Shown piece after piece: positions 53,886-64,000 of a stretch of DNA of 64,000 nucleotides. The stretch is from Galeruca laticollis (Eukaryota > Arthropoda > Insecta > Coleoptera > Chrysomelidae), in assembly GCA_963921935.1 (NCBI GenBank), contig OY998179.1, positions 19,589,114 to 19,653,113 on the forward strand, written 5' to 3'. Every line of letters starts with the position of its first letter. Position 1 is the stretch's first letter. Below the pieces are notes generated by a model. The model searched no databases, was not told the origin of the DNA, and saw only the letters and a list, made by a program, of their open reading frames with translations. The position numbers and the translations under genes were made by a program.

Positions 53886-54842
53886 TCAAATAATTCCCAG
53901 ACCCTGAATTTTATACAATTTAATGTAGATAGACATAGCACCGCACATGATTTGCTGGAACAAAGTTTAAGTGAAGACAAACCAGACATTATTATAGGAC
54001 AATAGCCAAGCAGAAAAAGAATAGGAAAACTGTTTTGTGATAATAGGAACGATTGTTTCATCCGAGTTAGTAAAATACTGAAAGTAATAAATGTATATCG
54101 AGGAGACGGTTATGTAGGCATATAATTAGAAAAACTGTATATATACTCGTGTTATTTTTCACCAAATCGACCTTTGAATGAATTCGAGAACTATATTAAC
54201 TATATACAACAACAATTTTAAAAAACTAAAGGGAAAGAGAAAATAGTGGGAGGAGATTTCAATACGAAATCAAGAGCATGGGGATCTAGAGTGACAAATG
54301 AAAGGGTACAAGCTTTGGAAGATTTTATAGAAGCTAATGGTCTGGTAATCATGAACGAAGGAAATGTTCCAACGTTTCAAAATGCAAACGGTAGCTCCAT
54401 TATAGATATAACGCTGTCTACAATAAATATCACTAGAAACATAGAAGGATGGACAGTAGTTACTGACGATGAAAACATGAGTAACCATCGCACAGTAAAA
54501 TTTCAAGCGAAATGGGAAAAATGCAGTATAAAACAAAATCAATCCTCGAACAGATGGAAAGTATCTCAAGAAGGTATGGAAAAACTTACAGAGAAAAGTA
54601 AAACCCTACAGAACAAAAAGACAGATGCTAATGAGGCGGCAAACGATTTAATAACAAATATAACAAACCTTTGTAATGATACCCTTATAAAGAGTAAACA
54701 TCCGAAGCAACATCACACTCCTAACTACTGGTGGACCAATGAAATTGCTGAAAAAATACGAGTATGCATAAAAAACGAGGCGCTTAACAAGAGCAAATTC
54801 TGCACAACACAGAGCGGTGGAAAGAGAGCAAATGTCAAATGA
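53886..54842 (+). pseudogene. R1-type LINE copy B, ORF2 endonuclease
   Basis: Starts TLNFIQFNVDRHSTAHDLLE, then KPDIIIGQ followed by stops. INVYRGDGYVGI and SCYFSPNRPLNEFENYINYI lead to KIVGGDFNTKSRAWGSRVTN (G-D-F-N with the following W-G), NGSSIIDITLSTINITRNIE and VTDDENMSNHRTVKFQ (S-x-H equivalent). Stops near 54,004 and 54,123 and a frameshift break the N-terminal half; the C-terminal half (54,246-54,842) is open. Confidence 0.87.
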
Positions 54843-56805
54843 ATACAAAAAAGCCAAGCAGGAGCTTAAAACGGTAATTTTAAAACAAAAGATGAAATTC
54901 TGGAAAGATCTATGTGCTGACTTGGATAGAGATATATGGGATAAAGCATATCAGATAGTTAGAAATAAAATCAACTACAAACCGACAATAACACTGAGTA
55001 CGGAAGAAAAAGACAAAGAAATTAATAATCTTTTTCCCACACAAACTATTGTCGATTGGCCAATAATTAGAGTTGAACAACAAGAACAGAAAGAATTTAC
55101 ATTGGAAGAGATAACGGAAACAGCGAAATATCTTAAGGCAAATAAAGCTCCTGGTCCCGATGGAATACCTAACGAGGTTATAAAAGCCGTTGTTAATGGA
55201 AATCCAGAATATATCAGACAAGTCATGAATACATGCTTCATGCAAGGTGTTTTCCCAACGAACTGGAAAACTGACCCTAATACCAAAACCAAAAAAATAT
55301 TCAGATGGTTTTACACAATACAGACCAACATGTCTTCTAGATACCGCAGGTAAACTGTTGGAGAGATTTATAAAAAATAGAATGGAAAAAGAATTCAATG
55401 AAAAGAAACTAATTTCTGAAAATCAACATGGGTATAGAAAAGGGAAGTCCACAATAACAGCTTTAACAAGAATGAAGGAAATAATAGAATTGACAAGAAA
55501 AAAAGAACCATGTTGCGTTATGGTAACGATAGATGTTAAAACGCCTTTAACTCTGCGTCGTGGCTAGAAATAGTATCGGTACTGAGGAAAGAGAAAGCCA
55601 GTAGGAGTTTTATAAAAATTATTCAATCCTATCTAAAAGATAGATTTATACAATAAGAACACGGGAAGCATAGAATAACAGTTCCTCAAGGTTCAGTTCT
55701 GAGACCACTGTTGTGGAATCTTCTTTATGATGATGAACTTAGACTTAACCTGGGTAAGGAAATAGAATTATTAGCATATGCAGGCGATCTCGTTATAATT
55801 GCTAAAACAAAAAGGAAATCTTCATTGGAGGAGATTATACAATTCGCAGTTAAAGCTGTAGTAGATAGGTTGAAGAGAAAAGTTGCAGTGGGAAAAACAG
55901 AATACATTGGCCTGGCAGGAGAATATGAAATAGCAAACATACAGTTTCAAGTAGAAAATCAGTTTATCGGACTTAAAAATGAAGTAAAATACCTAGGTGT
56001 ATACTTAGAAAAGGTAGGGAAGTTCAAAGTATACGTACAAAAAATCACTGACAAAGCAAACACAATTTTAAATGATCTAACGAAAATAACAGCAAACGTA
56101 AGCGGACCCATATCCAGTAAAAGGAGAGTCTTAATGTCGGCAGTCTCATCTATAATGATCTATGGAGCTCCATTATGGCACGAAGTACTAAACCAAAAAA
56201 AAGTATGCTTGAAAAAGTTAATAGAAGAATGGCAATGAGAATCACTTCCGCCTATAGAACAGCGTCGACTAGCTCTGTATTAGCGATATCTGGTATTTTG
56301 CCTATCAAACTTAAAGTGGAAGAGAGAGTAATTGTACACGAGAGGGGCACATTATGTGGAAAAGAGGCTAGAGACACAGTAATGGAAAAATGGCAGAAAA
56401 TCTGGGAAGATTATAACGGAAGAACTAAGATTTTTATTAAAAACGTTAGACAATGACAGGAAAGAAAATGGGGTGAGGTTAACTATTACGTGATACAGGC
56501 TCTCACAGGACACGGGATATTCGGTGATTACCTCTATAAAGTAGGCAAAGCACAAAACGACATTTGCTAGTACTGTGAAAATGCAGATTCTAAGCAACAT
56601 ACAATTTTTAAAAGTGAAAAGTGGGCGGAAATTAGAGCACAGGCCAAAAAAGAAATAGGTGTCGATATCACGGAAGAAAATGTGGCAGACTTATTATTGC
56701 ATAGTCAGAAATCATGGGATGTAGTAATGGAAATGATAAAAAAAAATAATCCAGACGAAAATTTCAGACGAGAGACTAAGCCAGTTAAGATAGATAGATG
56801 TTAGT
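54817..56805 (+). pseudogene. R1-type LINE copy B, ORF2 reverse transcriptase and C-terminus
   Basis: Encodes AKYLKANKAPGPDGIPNEVI, KLTLIPKPKKYSDGFTQYRP, ENQHGYRKGKSTITALTRMK, CCVMVTIDV (motif A), TVPQGSVLRPLLWNLLYDD-like motif B and LLAYAGDLVIIAKTKRKSSL. The last is the catalytic motif, with YAGD in place of YADD. It continues with VKYLGVYLEKVGKFKVYVQK, SAVSSIMIYGAPLWHEVL, RRMAMRITSAYRTASTSSVL and a C-terminal cluster CEYCENADSKQHTIF-like, ending KPVKIDRC. Frameshifts lie near 55,300, 55,555 and 56,230. Loss of the first catalytic aspartate would abolish activity. Confidence 0.87.
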
Positions 56806-56925
56806 TATGAAAGAAAGATAGATAGACCTCCTATTTTGTTCAGAAGTAATGCCACTGAGTCCCACACTCCCTAACGCGATAGAACAAAAGCGTAGGGGTA
56901 GAACATGAGTTTACTCACCCGTCAA
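56806..56925 (+). mobile_element. 3' UTR of R1-type LINE copy B
   Basis: Contains GCCACTGAGTCCCACACTCC and GTTTACTCACCCGTC, ending AAAAAAAAGATAGAAACATA, which is LINE sequence running into GATA repeats in the same manner as copy A. Confidence 0.7.
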
Positions 56926-57110
56926 AAAAAAGATAGAAACATAGATAGAAAGATAGGTAGGAAAATAGAGTGATAGATAGATTGGAAGATAGATAGAAAA
57001 ATAGATACAAAGATACATTAAAAGATAGACAAAACAATAGATAGATAGATAAAACGATGAATCGAAATATTGATAGGAAAATAGAAATATATAGAAAGAC
57101 AAAAAGAAAG
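56926..57110. repeat. (GATA)n-rich microsatellite, right of LINE copy B
   Basis: GATAGAAACATAGATAGAAAG-type sequence on the plus strand, same orientation as the left array at 50,879. It degenerates after about 57,060. Confidence 0.9.
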
Positions 57111-57441
57111 AAATATAGCCATGATTTGAAGGTAGCTGAGAGGTTATTCATTAAAAAATTCAACGAAATTTATGCGGGAGAACGAACCATGAGAATTGAT
57201 TACGCCTATAACATATATGCTAGAATATTCCATTCATTTACGTTAATCTTGAATTGAAATTTATTATTTTTGAATTAAGTTAAAACCTGATGTATTAATT
57301 ATTTAAGACATTCACAGATCAGCTGCAACCGTTTATATGAGCTAGAATTAGTGACAGTAAGAATCGAGTCACAGACAGAAAGAATTTTTTTTAAAATCCT
57401 GTGGTGAAACCACCTACTTCAATATCTTCTACTTCATAAGT
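57111..57441. other. Non-coding sequence between GATA array and piggyBac
   Basis: No gene recognised. Probably intron or intergenic sequence flanking the piggyBac insertion. Confidence 0.45.
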
Positions 57442-57775
57442 TTAACCCTTAACTACTATAAGCCGGGTCAGAGAGACCCATGGCATATCCGTTAACCCCA
57501 CCTCTTCTTACTGTAGCGTTGTTTGGCTGCTTGGTCCCGTGAATGTGCAGAACAGTTAGTCTACCTTTAGATGCTGGTGAGATAGTGCTGTTGTTTTTTG
57601 CCGTGCGTAAGTAATAGACGGATCAGGGTCTCAGAGACCCAGTGATAGTAATAGTGCGACTTTTGAGTAAAATATAAAATAGGTAAATATTTATAAATTT
57701 ATTATTTTTGCAAGCTTTTGATATTAACGCTAAAGCGTAGATTTATAGTAAAAGTTTAATTTCGTTTCAGTTAAA

Positions 57776-58436
57776 ATGGCGAGGTATGGAACGAAATTAT
57801 CCGAGGAGCAAATAGATGCGCTATTTCAATCTGAAGACTTTTGGACAAATGATTTAGAAGATACTGAGAGCCCAAGTAATTCAACAGAACATTTTTCAGT
57901 AGCTAGCAATGAAGCAGAAGGAGGAATTGAACTAATTAAGAGGGCAGTGATCATGAAGAAAGTGATCATGAGATGTTCAGTGATCATGATTCGACTAGTG
58001 ATATCGAATGGCGTCCATCCGAAGATGAATTAGACCAAATAGAAGAAGAAGCCGTGGAAATAGTATCAGAATCTATTGTCTCAACGGAAAACGAAGAACA
58101 TTCTTCCAATTACTACTACGGCAAAGACAAAATGAAATGGTCAAAAAACCCACCATCAAGAACTAAAAGTACAAAAGAAAATATTGTAACGGTTTTGCCT
58201 GGTCTGAAATGTCCAGCAAGGTTAATTCGTCCTACTAGTGCCTTAGATTCTTGGGAGGTCCTTTTCACAGCTGAAATGATAGAAGAAATTGTTACACACA
58301 CTAATCAGAGAAACGAGACGATGAAAGTTAAAAACGGTAAATTTAAGCGGCGCAAAAATTCACGACAAACGTTTGGCACTGCATTTATAAACCCAGTGGA
58401 TACAGTTGAAATTAAAGCTTTTATTGGCCTATTATA
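57776..58436 (+). pseudogene. piggyBac transposase, 5' part
   Basis: Starts MARYGTKLSEEQIDALFQSE, followed by an acidic Ser-rich region. A frameshift near 57,950 shifts the reading to STSDIEWRPSEDELDQIEEE, KMKWSKNPPSRTKSTKENIV, LTAEMIEEIVTHTN-like sequence and EIKAFIGLLY, where the nested element interrupts. Excising the insert and one TA rejoins the frame with the downstream part. The start has the usual charged N-terminus of PGBD4-like transposases. Confidence 0.9.
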
Positions 58437-59041
58437 CAGGGTGTCCCGGGACTAATGGGAAAAAAGTCCGGAGAGTATAATATGAGCCAAAATAATGTTA
58501 GTACTTCATATAAACTTTTACTGTGCAGGCCCTCGTTTTCGAGTTATAGGCCTCCAAAGTTTTAATTTTGAATTTGGTTTTTATTTTCATTTTTTGTACT
58601 AGTTATTTGATCTTCATAAAATTTACGGCAAAGCTATAATGTAAGTGTATGTTTATTTTGGTAAGGTAAACAGATTTACAGTAGTGCATTGAAGCCAGGG
58701 ACGGACTACTCGCAATGGTTAGTGATCCAAAAATTTTGCAGGTATGGCACACCCTGTATGAAATTATCGAAATTCACTTCCCCACACATTAAGCTAACGA
58801 AAAGGTACACTTGTTGGAATTCGATAAAATAAGCCGTTTGGCTAATATTTACAGTTTTATTAATGCACTACGTACAAATCTACCTAACTAACTTATTAAT
58901 ACGATGTCCAGAATTTACTTGCTTTTAATCAAAATTACGAACATAACATTATTAAACCATTAAGAAAACCTCAAAAAACACAAGTTATAAAACATTAGAC
59001 TAAAACTAATTCCTAAACAACAACAAAAACTAACGTTATTC

Positions 59042-60255
59042 TAATAAATGTTCAATATGATCTCCTCCCACTTCCACGCACATTCTAAGTCTACGAAGGT
59101 TGTTTCTTTGCACTTGAAAGAGCAATTTCACACTATTTCTAATAACATTGCAGTGTAACACAATTCTGTCTATTAAATCTTGCCTTGTTTGCACAGGTGT
59201 TGCGTATACCATACTTTTGAGATAACCCTAGAGAAAGAAATCCATAGGATTAACGTCTCCTGATCGCGGTGGCCATTGAAAAGGGCCTCCACGACCAATC
59301 CATCTATTAGGAAGCCTTGTGTGTAAATGCTGTCGTACATCTAAGCTGAAATGAGGAGGGGCCCCATCATGCATGAACCATAAATTCCTACGAGTTTGTA
59401 GTAGCACATCATCAAACAGGTTCCATAACTCATTTTGCAAAAAACTCCAAATATCTCTGACCGGTGAAAATACCGTCAATAAAGTATGGCTGTATCAAAT
59501 TATTGCCAACTATTCCTGCCAAACATTAACCATGAATCTATGCTGGATCCTAGTTTGGATAATGCCATGTAGATTCACATCATCCCATAAATGCATATTA
59601 TGAGAATTTATGATTCCATCTCTGGTGAAACCCGGTTCGTTCGTAAAGAGAATGTTACTAATAAATGTGTTGTCTGCTATACTCAAGTCGAGCAGGATAA
59701 TCAGCCACTGTCATACGGTGTACTTTTTTTATGTGAAAAGGATATAACAGCTGTTCTTTTAGGACGCGATGAACAACTGATTTCGAGACGTCATGTTCTC
59801 TTGATAATTTTCTAAAACTCGATGGTTCATTATCAACTGCATTTAACAAGTGATATAACAGCTGTTCTTTTAGGACGCGATGAACAACTGATTTCGAGAC
59901 GTTATGTTCTCTTGATAATTTTCTAAAACTCGATGGTTCATTATCAACTGCATTTAACAAGTCTTGTTCAACTGCCACAGTACGTATGCTTCGTACTGGA
60001 CCTTCTCCAGCTTTTTCTGGCGAAAATCTTCCTAAAATTTAAAATTTTGTTTTGTATACATGGAAAATTACATTTACTTATTCATACCTGTTTCTCGTAA
60101 CCTGAGATCAATACGCCCAAACATTCGTCTGTCTGGCAATGCTCTGTTTGCAAAATGTTCTTCATAAAGCCTTTTGGCCTCTAAACAGTTTCAAGAAGCC
60201 AGTCCATACATTAGATGTTTATCTGCGTACTCAATAAAAGCGAATTCTGCTATTG
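59042..60255 (-). pseudogene. Mariner-relative transposase with a likely intron
   Basis: Reading leftward: AEFAFIEYADKHLMYGLAS then a stop, AKRLYEEHFANRALPDRRMF and LRETG. A 57-bp GT-AG intron follows (GTATGAATAAG...TTTTAG), then RFSPEKAGEGPVRSIRTV, a helix-turn-helix block duplicated in tandem (NAVDNEPSSFRKLSREHNVS), DYPARLEYSRQHIY, FTNEPGFTRDGIINSHN, WFMHDGAPPHFSLDVRQHLH and GDVNPMDFFL. A stop (TAG for Trp) precedes GYLKSMVYATPVQTRQDLID. The first catalytic Asp is replaced (FTNE for FTDE); HDG and the final Asp are kept. It is inactive. A fragment of a relative lies at 13,735. Confidence 0.85.
59745..59960. repeat. 108-bp tandem duplication in the mariner-like transposase
   Basis: GATATAACAGCTGTTCTTTT through ATCAACTGCATTTAACAAGT occurs twice with a single mismatch, period about 108 bp. 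It is in frame (36 codons) and duplicates the helix-turn-helix recognition region. Confidence 0.92.
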
Positions 60256-60969
60256 TAACTGTTAAATTAAGGACTTATGAATTATTGACAAGTACTGACT
60301 ACGAACTATTCTACACAACGTTTGACAACTAATCCTATGGTAACTTGATAAACGGTAAAAACACTTATAAAAAGTTTTTACCAACTTTCCAATTAATAAG
60401 TTGTTAATGTTTTTCATCTTCTGCTATCGTTAAATTATTTTTTTGTAGTACTCTAGGTAAATTTTGGACATCTATTAAAAGTTAGTTTTACCTCGTTGTG
60501 TACTTATAAAAGTGGTGAATGCGTAAACTGGTACGTAGTGCATTAATAAAACTGTAAATATTAGCCAAACGGCTTATTTTATCAAATTCCAACAAGAGTA
60601 CCTTTTCGTTAGCTTAATGTGTGGGGAAGTGAATTTCGATAATTTCATACAGGGTGTGCCATACCTGCAAAATTTTTGGATCACTAACCATAGCGAGTAG
60701 TCCGTCCCTGGCTTCAATGCACTACTGTAAATCTGTTCACCTTACCAAAATAAGCATACACATACATTATAGCTTTGCCGTAAATTTTATAAAGATCAAA
60801 TAACTAGTACAAAAAATACAAATAAAAACCAAATTCAAAATTAAAACTTTGGAGGCCTATAACTCGAAAACGTTGGCCTGCATAGTAAAAGTTTATATGA
60901 AGTACTAACATTATTTTAGCTCAGATTATACGCTCCTGACTTTTTTCCCATTAGTCCCGGGACACCCTG

Positions 60970-62195
60970 TATATGCAAGGAATCTTTAAGTCCGGTCATG
61001 AGGATATAAGATTTATGTGGGCGACTGACGGAACAGGTCGTGATCTTTTTAGATGCACAATGACACTGGCTAGGTTCTCCTTTATTATGTCATGTTTGAG
61101 GTTTGATTATTTTACAACAAGAGCTGAGAGACGGCAAACAGATAAGCTCGCACCTATTTCAAAGTTGTTTAATACCGTTGTCAAAAATTGTAAAGACAAT
61201 TACTAACCTGGACTATTTTTAACTATCGACGAAATGTTGGTACCGTTCAGGGGAAGATGTAGTTTTCGCATGTACATACCCAACAAACCTGCTAAGTGTG
61301 GCATAAAAGTTCAAATTCTAGCAGACTCAAAAACATTTTATATGTGTAACGCAGAAGTTTATACGGGAAAAAATGAGACTCAACAGAAAAAATCAAATTT
61401 ATTACAACCGACGGATGTTGTATTGCGTACGACAGAACCGATTTATCACTCTAATCGGAATGTCACAGGTATACATCCATTGAACTTGTTCGTGAACTGA
61501 AGAAGAAAGGTCTTACATATGTAGGAACAGTCAAAAAGAATAAGAGGCAAATTCCACCTGAATTTTTACCCAGTAGACAAAGACCTGTGGATTCCTCCAT
61601 TTTTGGATTTACTTCTGATATCACAATTGTATCGCATGTTCCTAAAAAGGCGAAGAGTGTTATTTTGATCTCCAGTATGCACCATGATAATAAAGTTGAT
61701 ATAAATGATACAAAGAAACCCGACATAAATTTGTTTTATAATTCCACAAAATCTTGTGTCGACTCTTTGGATCAGAAGTGCGCAAATTATTCAACTTCCC
61801 GACGTACTCGTAGATGGCCAATGACCTTGTTTTTTGCTGTTTTAAATGTAGCTGGTATCAATAGCAGAATAATTTATCAATTTGCCAAAAATGGAGAAGA
61901 AGTGTCCCGTGCTTTATTTTTGAAACAATTGGGAAGAGGGCTATATTCACCACATATGAAGCTAAGAATCTACAACAATAATGTTCCTCGGCAGATTCGA
62001 AATCTTGCGGCAGAAATTCTTGCAATTAAAGTCACTTATCAGGCAGAACCTCTACAAAATGAAGTGCAAAAGAAAAGGAAGCGATGTGGAATGTGTCTCC
62101 CAAAAAAAGACAGAAAAACCAATTATGTCTGTTCAGTATGTAAAATAGCCATATGTCTGCAATGTTCCATTCAAATTTGCTCAAATTGTAAATAG
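60970..62195 (+). pseudogene. piggyBac transposase, 3' part
   Basis: Continues GIFKSGHEDIRFMWATDGTG and SCLRFDYFTTRAERRQTDKL, then a stop at about 61,204, FLTIDEMLVPFRGRCSFRMY (first catalytic Asp), KAGIKVQILADSKTFYMC-type strand and EPIYHSNRNVTG. The expected GDNWFTS motif is replaced by a small deletion/frameshift, so the second catalytic Asp is lost. The frame then gives ELKKKGLTYVGTVKKNKRQI, KSCVDSLDQKCANYSTSRRT (third Asp) and the C-terminal cysteine-rich domain CGMCLPKKDRKTNYVCSVCK. It stops at 62,195. Nonfunctional. Confidence 0.92.
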
Positions 62196-62391
62196 TTAAA
62201 AATAATTATTTCTTACCATTATATACGATTATGTTAACCACTTAAAAAAATAAAAACAATTTTGACAGTGAAACATATTTTTTTTTGGTAAAAAAATTAT
62301 GGGTCCTACAGACCCACTTATAGTAGTACTGTAACAAAAATGAGATGATAGTACTTAAGGGTTAATAATAGAATATAATTAGTCTACGTTC

Positions 62392-62402
62392 AAACTTACC
62401 TT
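62392..62402 (-). other. 5' splice site (AAG/GTAAGT)
   Basis: Reading leftward, AAAAAAG/GTAAGTTTG is a near-consensus eukaryotic donor at the end of the host exon. It supports the intron position in which piggyBac sits. Confidence 0.7.
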
Positions 62403-64000
62403 TTTTATTTTGCCGTCGCAACGTAGAAGGAGCTCTGATAATTGTAGGTTTAACAACGTAAGTTATGCTACGTTTATGACTCAATCCGGTTTTTTTCTGC
62501 CTAACAGGCTTCCTTTTCGGTACTGGTGATACGCCAGGTGGCATATACAGACCGTCACTTTTCGAACTATCACTGAAGAGAACACTAACGTTAGATTTTT
62601 CCGATATTGGCGAACCACAAGCGAAATTATCGTACTCGTCATTTGTCAAAGTGAGTCGTGACATATTGTAACTTAATTCGTCGGATAAGTAATCATACTC
62701 TCCAGGAAGACTCTCGTATAATCCTTCGTCGGTGCTACAAGCGCTTCTGGTTGTATACATGGAATTATCCAAAGGAGTCACGTTCCTTATTTCACTGAGA
62801 CCGCATTTAAAGGAAGGCTTGTTAATCGTAGGGGTTTTTCTCCTTTCCGGAGGAACGAATATCATCGGATCTAATTTTAAAGCACGTAGGGATTTAGACG
62901 GTCTGCTTACGACGACTTGATACATATCACTTTTAACCGAACCGTTATCTTTAACACTCTTCTTTTTTTTGTTTCTTTTTCTTCCACTGTTTTTCCTTCT
63001 CACTGAACTTCTTTTCGTATCTACCACCAAAGCACCGCTTGTACGTTTGAAATAGCCGTCTCTGCTTACCGATAATTTCGGTTTTGGTCGCTTTTTCCTA
63101 AAAAGACCTCGGGAAGTTGAAGGCGCGAAGTTGGAATGAAAATCACTGAGTTTTGGAGCCGAGATTGAAAACGAGAATCCCGAATCTTTACTAGAAAATA
63201 AACCAGTAGAAGCAGTTGTATTGCTCGTCGAAGACAAAGTTCTTCCTACTGGAGGCGTAGGTCTCTTTTGTAGTCTATTTATAACTATGGGATCATCTCT
63301 CAAGTCTTTAAGGGCACTATCTAGAGAATGATGAACTGGAGCCGGTAGTACCGAAGATTTTGGCATTTCCAAACTCCTTGGAGCCATGGCGGTAGGTGCG
63401 TCCATCCAAATCCTGCCTAAACTTATAGACAACGAACACAATTCTTCAGCACCAGAATCGGGTAGAAGAGGTAACGGTGATTGACGAGATCTTCTTCTTA
63501 CCAAAGGAGACTTTTTAATATCTGTACTGTCTCCCCAGGGAAACATTTCAACCGCCGAATCATTGCTTTCTTTTCTATGTAAACTGGGACTTCTTTGTTT
63601 CTGTTTTCGCTTAGGACTCGCAGGTTTTTTTCGTAATACTGGGGAAGAAGATAACTGTCGGATCACTGGAGGAGCGGTAATTTCATCTGAAGCTGGTACG
63701 TATATAATTGTTCGTTCGGAACCTTTAATTCCGCTAGGGTTCGGTGTATCCGATTTCCTAATTCCCCTTAACCATTGACCATAAGCAATAACGCTTTGAC
63801 CGGGTCCGCTCTTACTTTGCTCTAATTTGTACTTATTGCCACATTTTACTTCGTGTTTTATTGTTAGGTCATTCGTAGCTACTGCTACATCTCGTTTTTC
63901 TATTTGTACTAAATTAATAAATTTCTTCGGGGGTGCTTCAGCGATTTCTTCTTCTTCGGTAACAGTTTGAGTCGACACTTCCAATTTGGAAATGTGTTTC
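62395..64000 (-). CDS. Large exon of a host gene, Ser/Arg-rich protein of unknown function (partial)
   Basis: A continuous minus-strand frame of over 530 codons with ordinary mixed codon use, unlike the decayed elements around it. The protein is rich in Ser, Arg, Lys and Pro, with segments such as YGQWLRGIRKSDTPNPSGIK, FRKKRPKPKLSVSRDGYFKR and a basic run KKKKSV. No catalytic domain, signal peptide or membrane segment is visible. The frame stays open to the window edge, so the first ATG at 63,984 need not be the true start. A consensus donor (AAG/GTAAGTTTG) ends the exon at about 62,399; codons beyond it to 62,362 are probably intron. The piggyBac lies in this intron. I cannot name the gene. 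Confidence 0.75.

Larger units (their letters stand above)
58437..60969 (-). mobile_element. 2.5-kb mariner-like element with about 440-bp inverted repeats, nested in piggyBac
   Basis: TA duplications at 58,435-58,436 and 60,970-60,971 flank termini CAGGGTGTCCCGGGACTAAT and its complement. The inverted repeats run about 58,437-58,878 and 60,528-60,969 and are roughly 95 percent identical by eye. The interior carries a decayed transposase on the minus strand. Removing it restores the piggyBac frame exactly (LLY then MQGIFKSG). Confidence 0.93.
57446..62361 (+). mobile_element. piggyBac-family element split by a nested mariner-like element
   Basis: Flanked by TTAA at 57,442-57,445 and 62,362-62,365. 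Termini are CCCTTAACTACTATAAG on the left and, as reverse complement, CCCTTAAGTACTAT on the right: a 14-bp inverted repeat with one mismatch. Subterminal copies of ACTATAAG plus a GGGTC...GACCC palindrome occur near both ends (left 57,464-57,482, right about 62,301-62,315), at different distances, as in other asymmetric piggyBac ends. Without the 2,533-bp nested insert the element is about 2.38 kb, normal for piggyBac. Confidence 0.93.

Overview
The window is nuclear DNA of an animal, almost certainly an insect; a beetle is a guess. It is AT-rich, protein-coding density is low, GT-AG introns are visible, and the mobile-element families are those of arthropod genomes: R1/I-, RTE- and Jockey/CR1-type LINEs, Penelope-like elements (PLEs), piggyBac, mariner relatives, BEL/Pao and a Polinton-like DNA polymerase. 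Only one exon looks like ordinary host sequence, at the extreme right edge. I saw no rRNA gene, convincing tRNA gene or CRISPR array.

Region 1 (1 to about 12,200) looks like one virus-like or Polinton-like insertion. It has an apparently intact 1259-codon protein-primed family-B DNA polymerase (minus strand), a 277-codon DUF8207-like protein (minus) and a 150-codon protein with a transglutaminase-like Cys/His/Asp pattern (plus). Long AT-rich spacers separate them, full of direct repeats, a perfect 53-bp inverted repeat, minisatellites and a recurring palindromic motif (GGTTAGATAACC). No integrase, packaging ATPase or capsid gene is recognisable here.

Region 2 (about 12,200 to 50,000) is a graveyard of nested retroelements. 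One PLE family recurs in many pieces, often as head-to-head inverted pairs. Its tail repeatedly carries what looks like a minimal hammerhead ribozyme. Target-site duplications can be read for several insertions: a LINE tail inside a PLE, a solo LTR inside a PLE, and a whole inverted PLE pair. A 1.1-kb near-perfect foldback element sits in another PLE copy. A LINE of the I/R1 group at 20.4-24.4 kb has its 5' half inverted relative to its 3' half. Fragments of two unnamed transposon-like gene families lie at about 32 kb and 36 kb.

Region 3 (50,000 to 57,060) holds two R1-type LINEs whose ends abut (GATA)n microsatellite. The second is close to full length but broken, and an RTE-like LINE with a 14-bp target-site duplication is inserted in its ORF1.

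Region 4 (57,442 to 64,000) is a piggyBac element with TTAA flanks, itself split by a 2.5-kb mariner-like element with about 440-bp inverted repeats. The piggyBac lies in an intron, about 35 bp from the 5' splice site of the single host-like exon.
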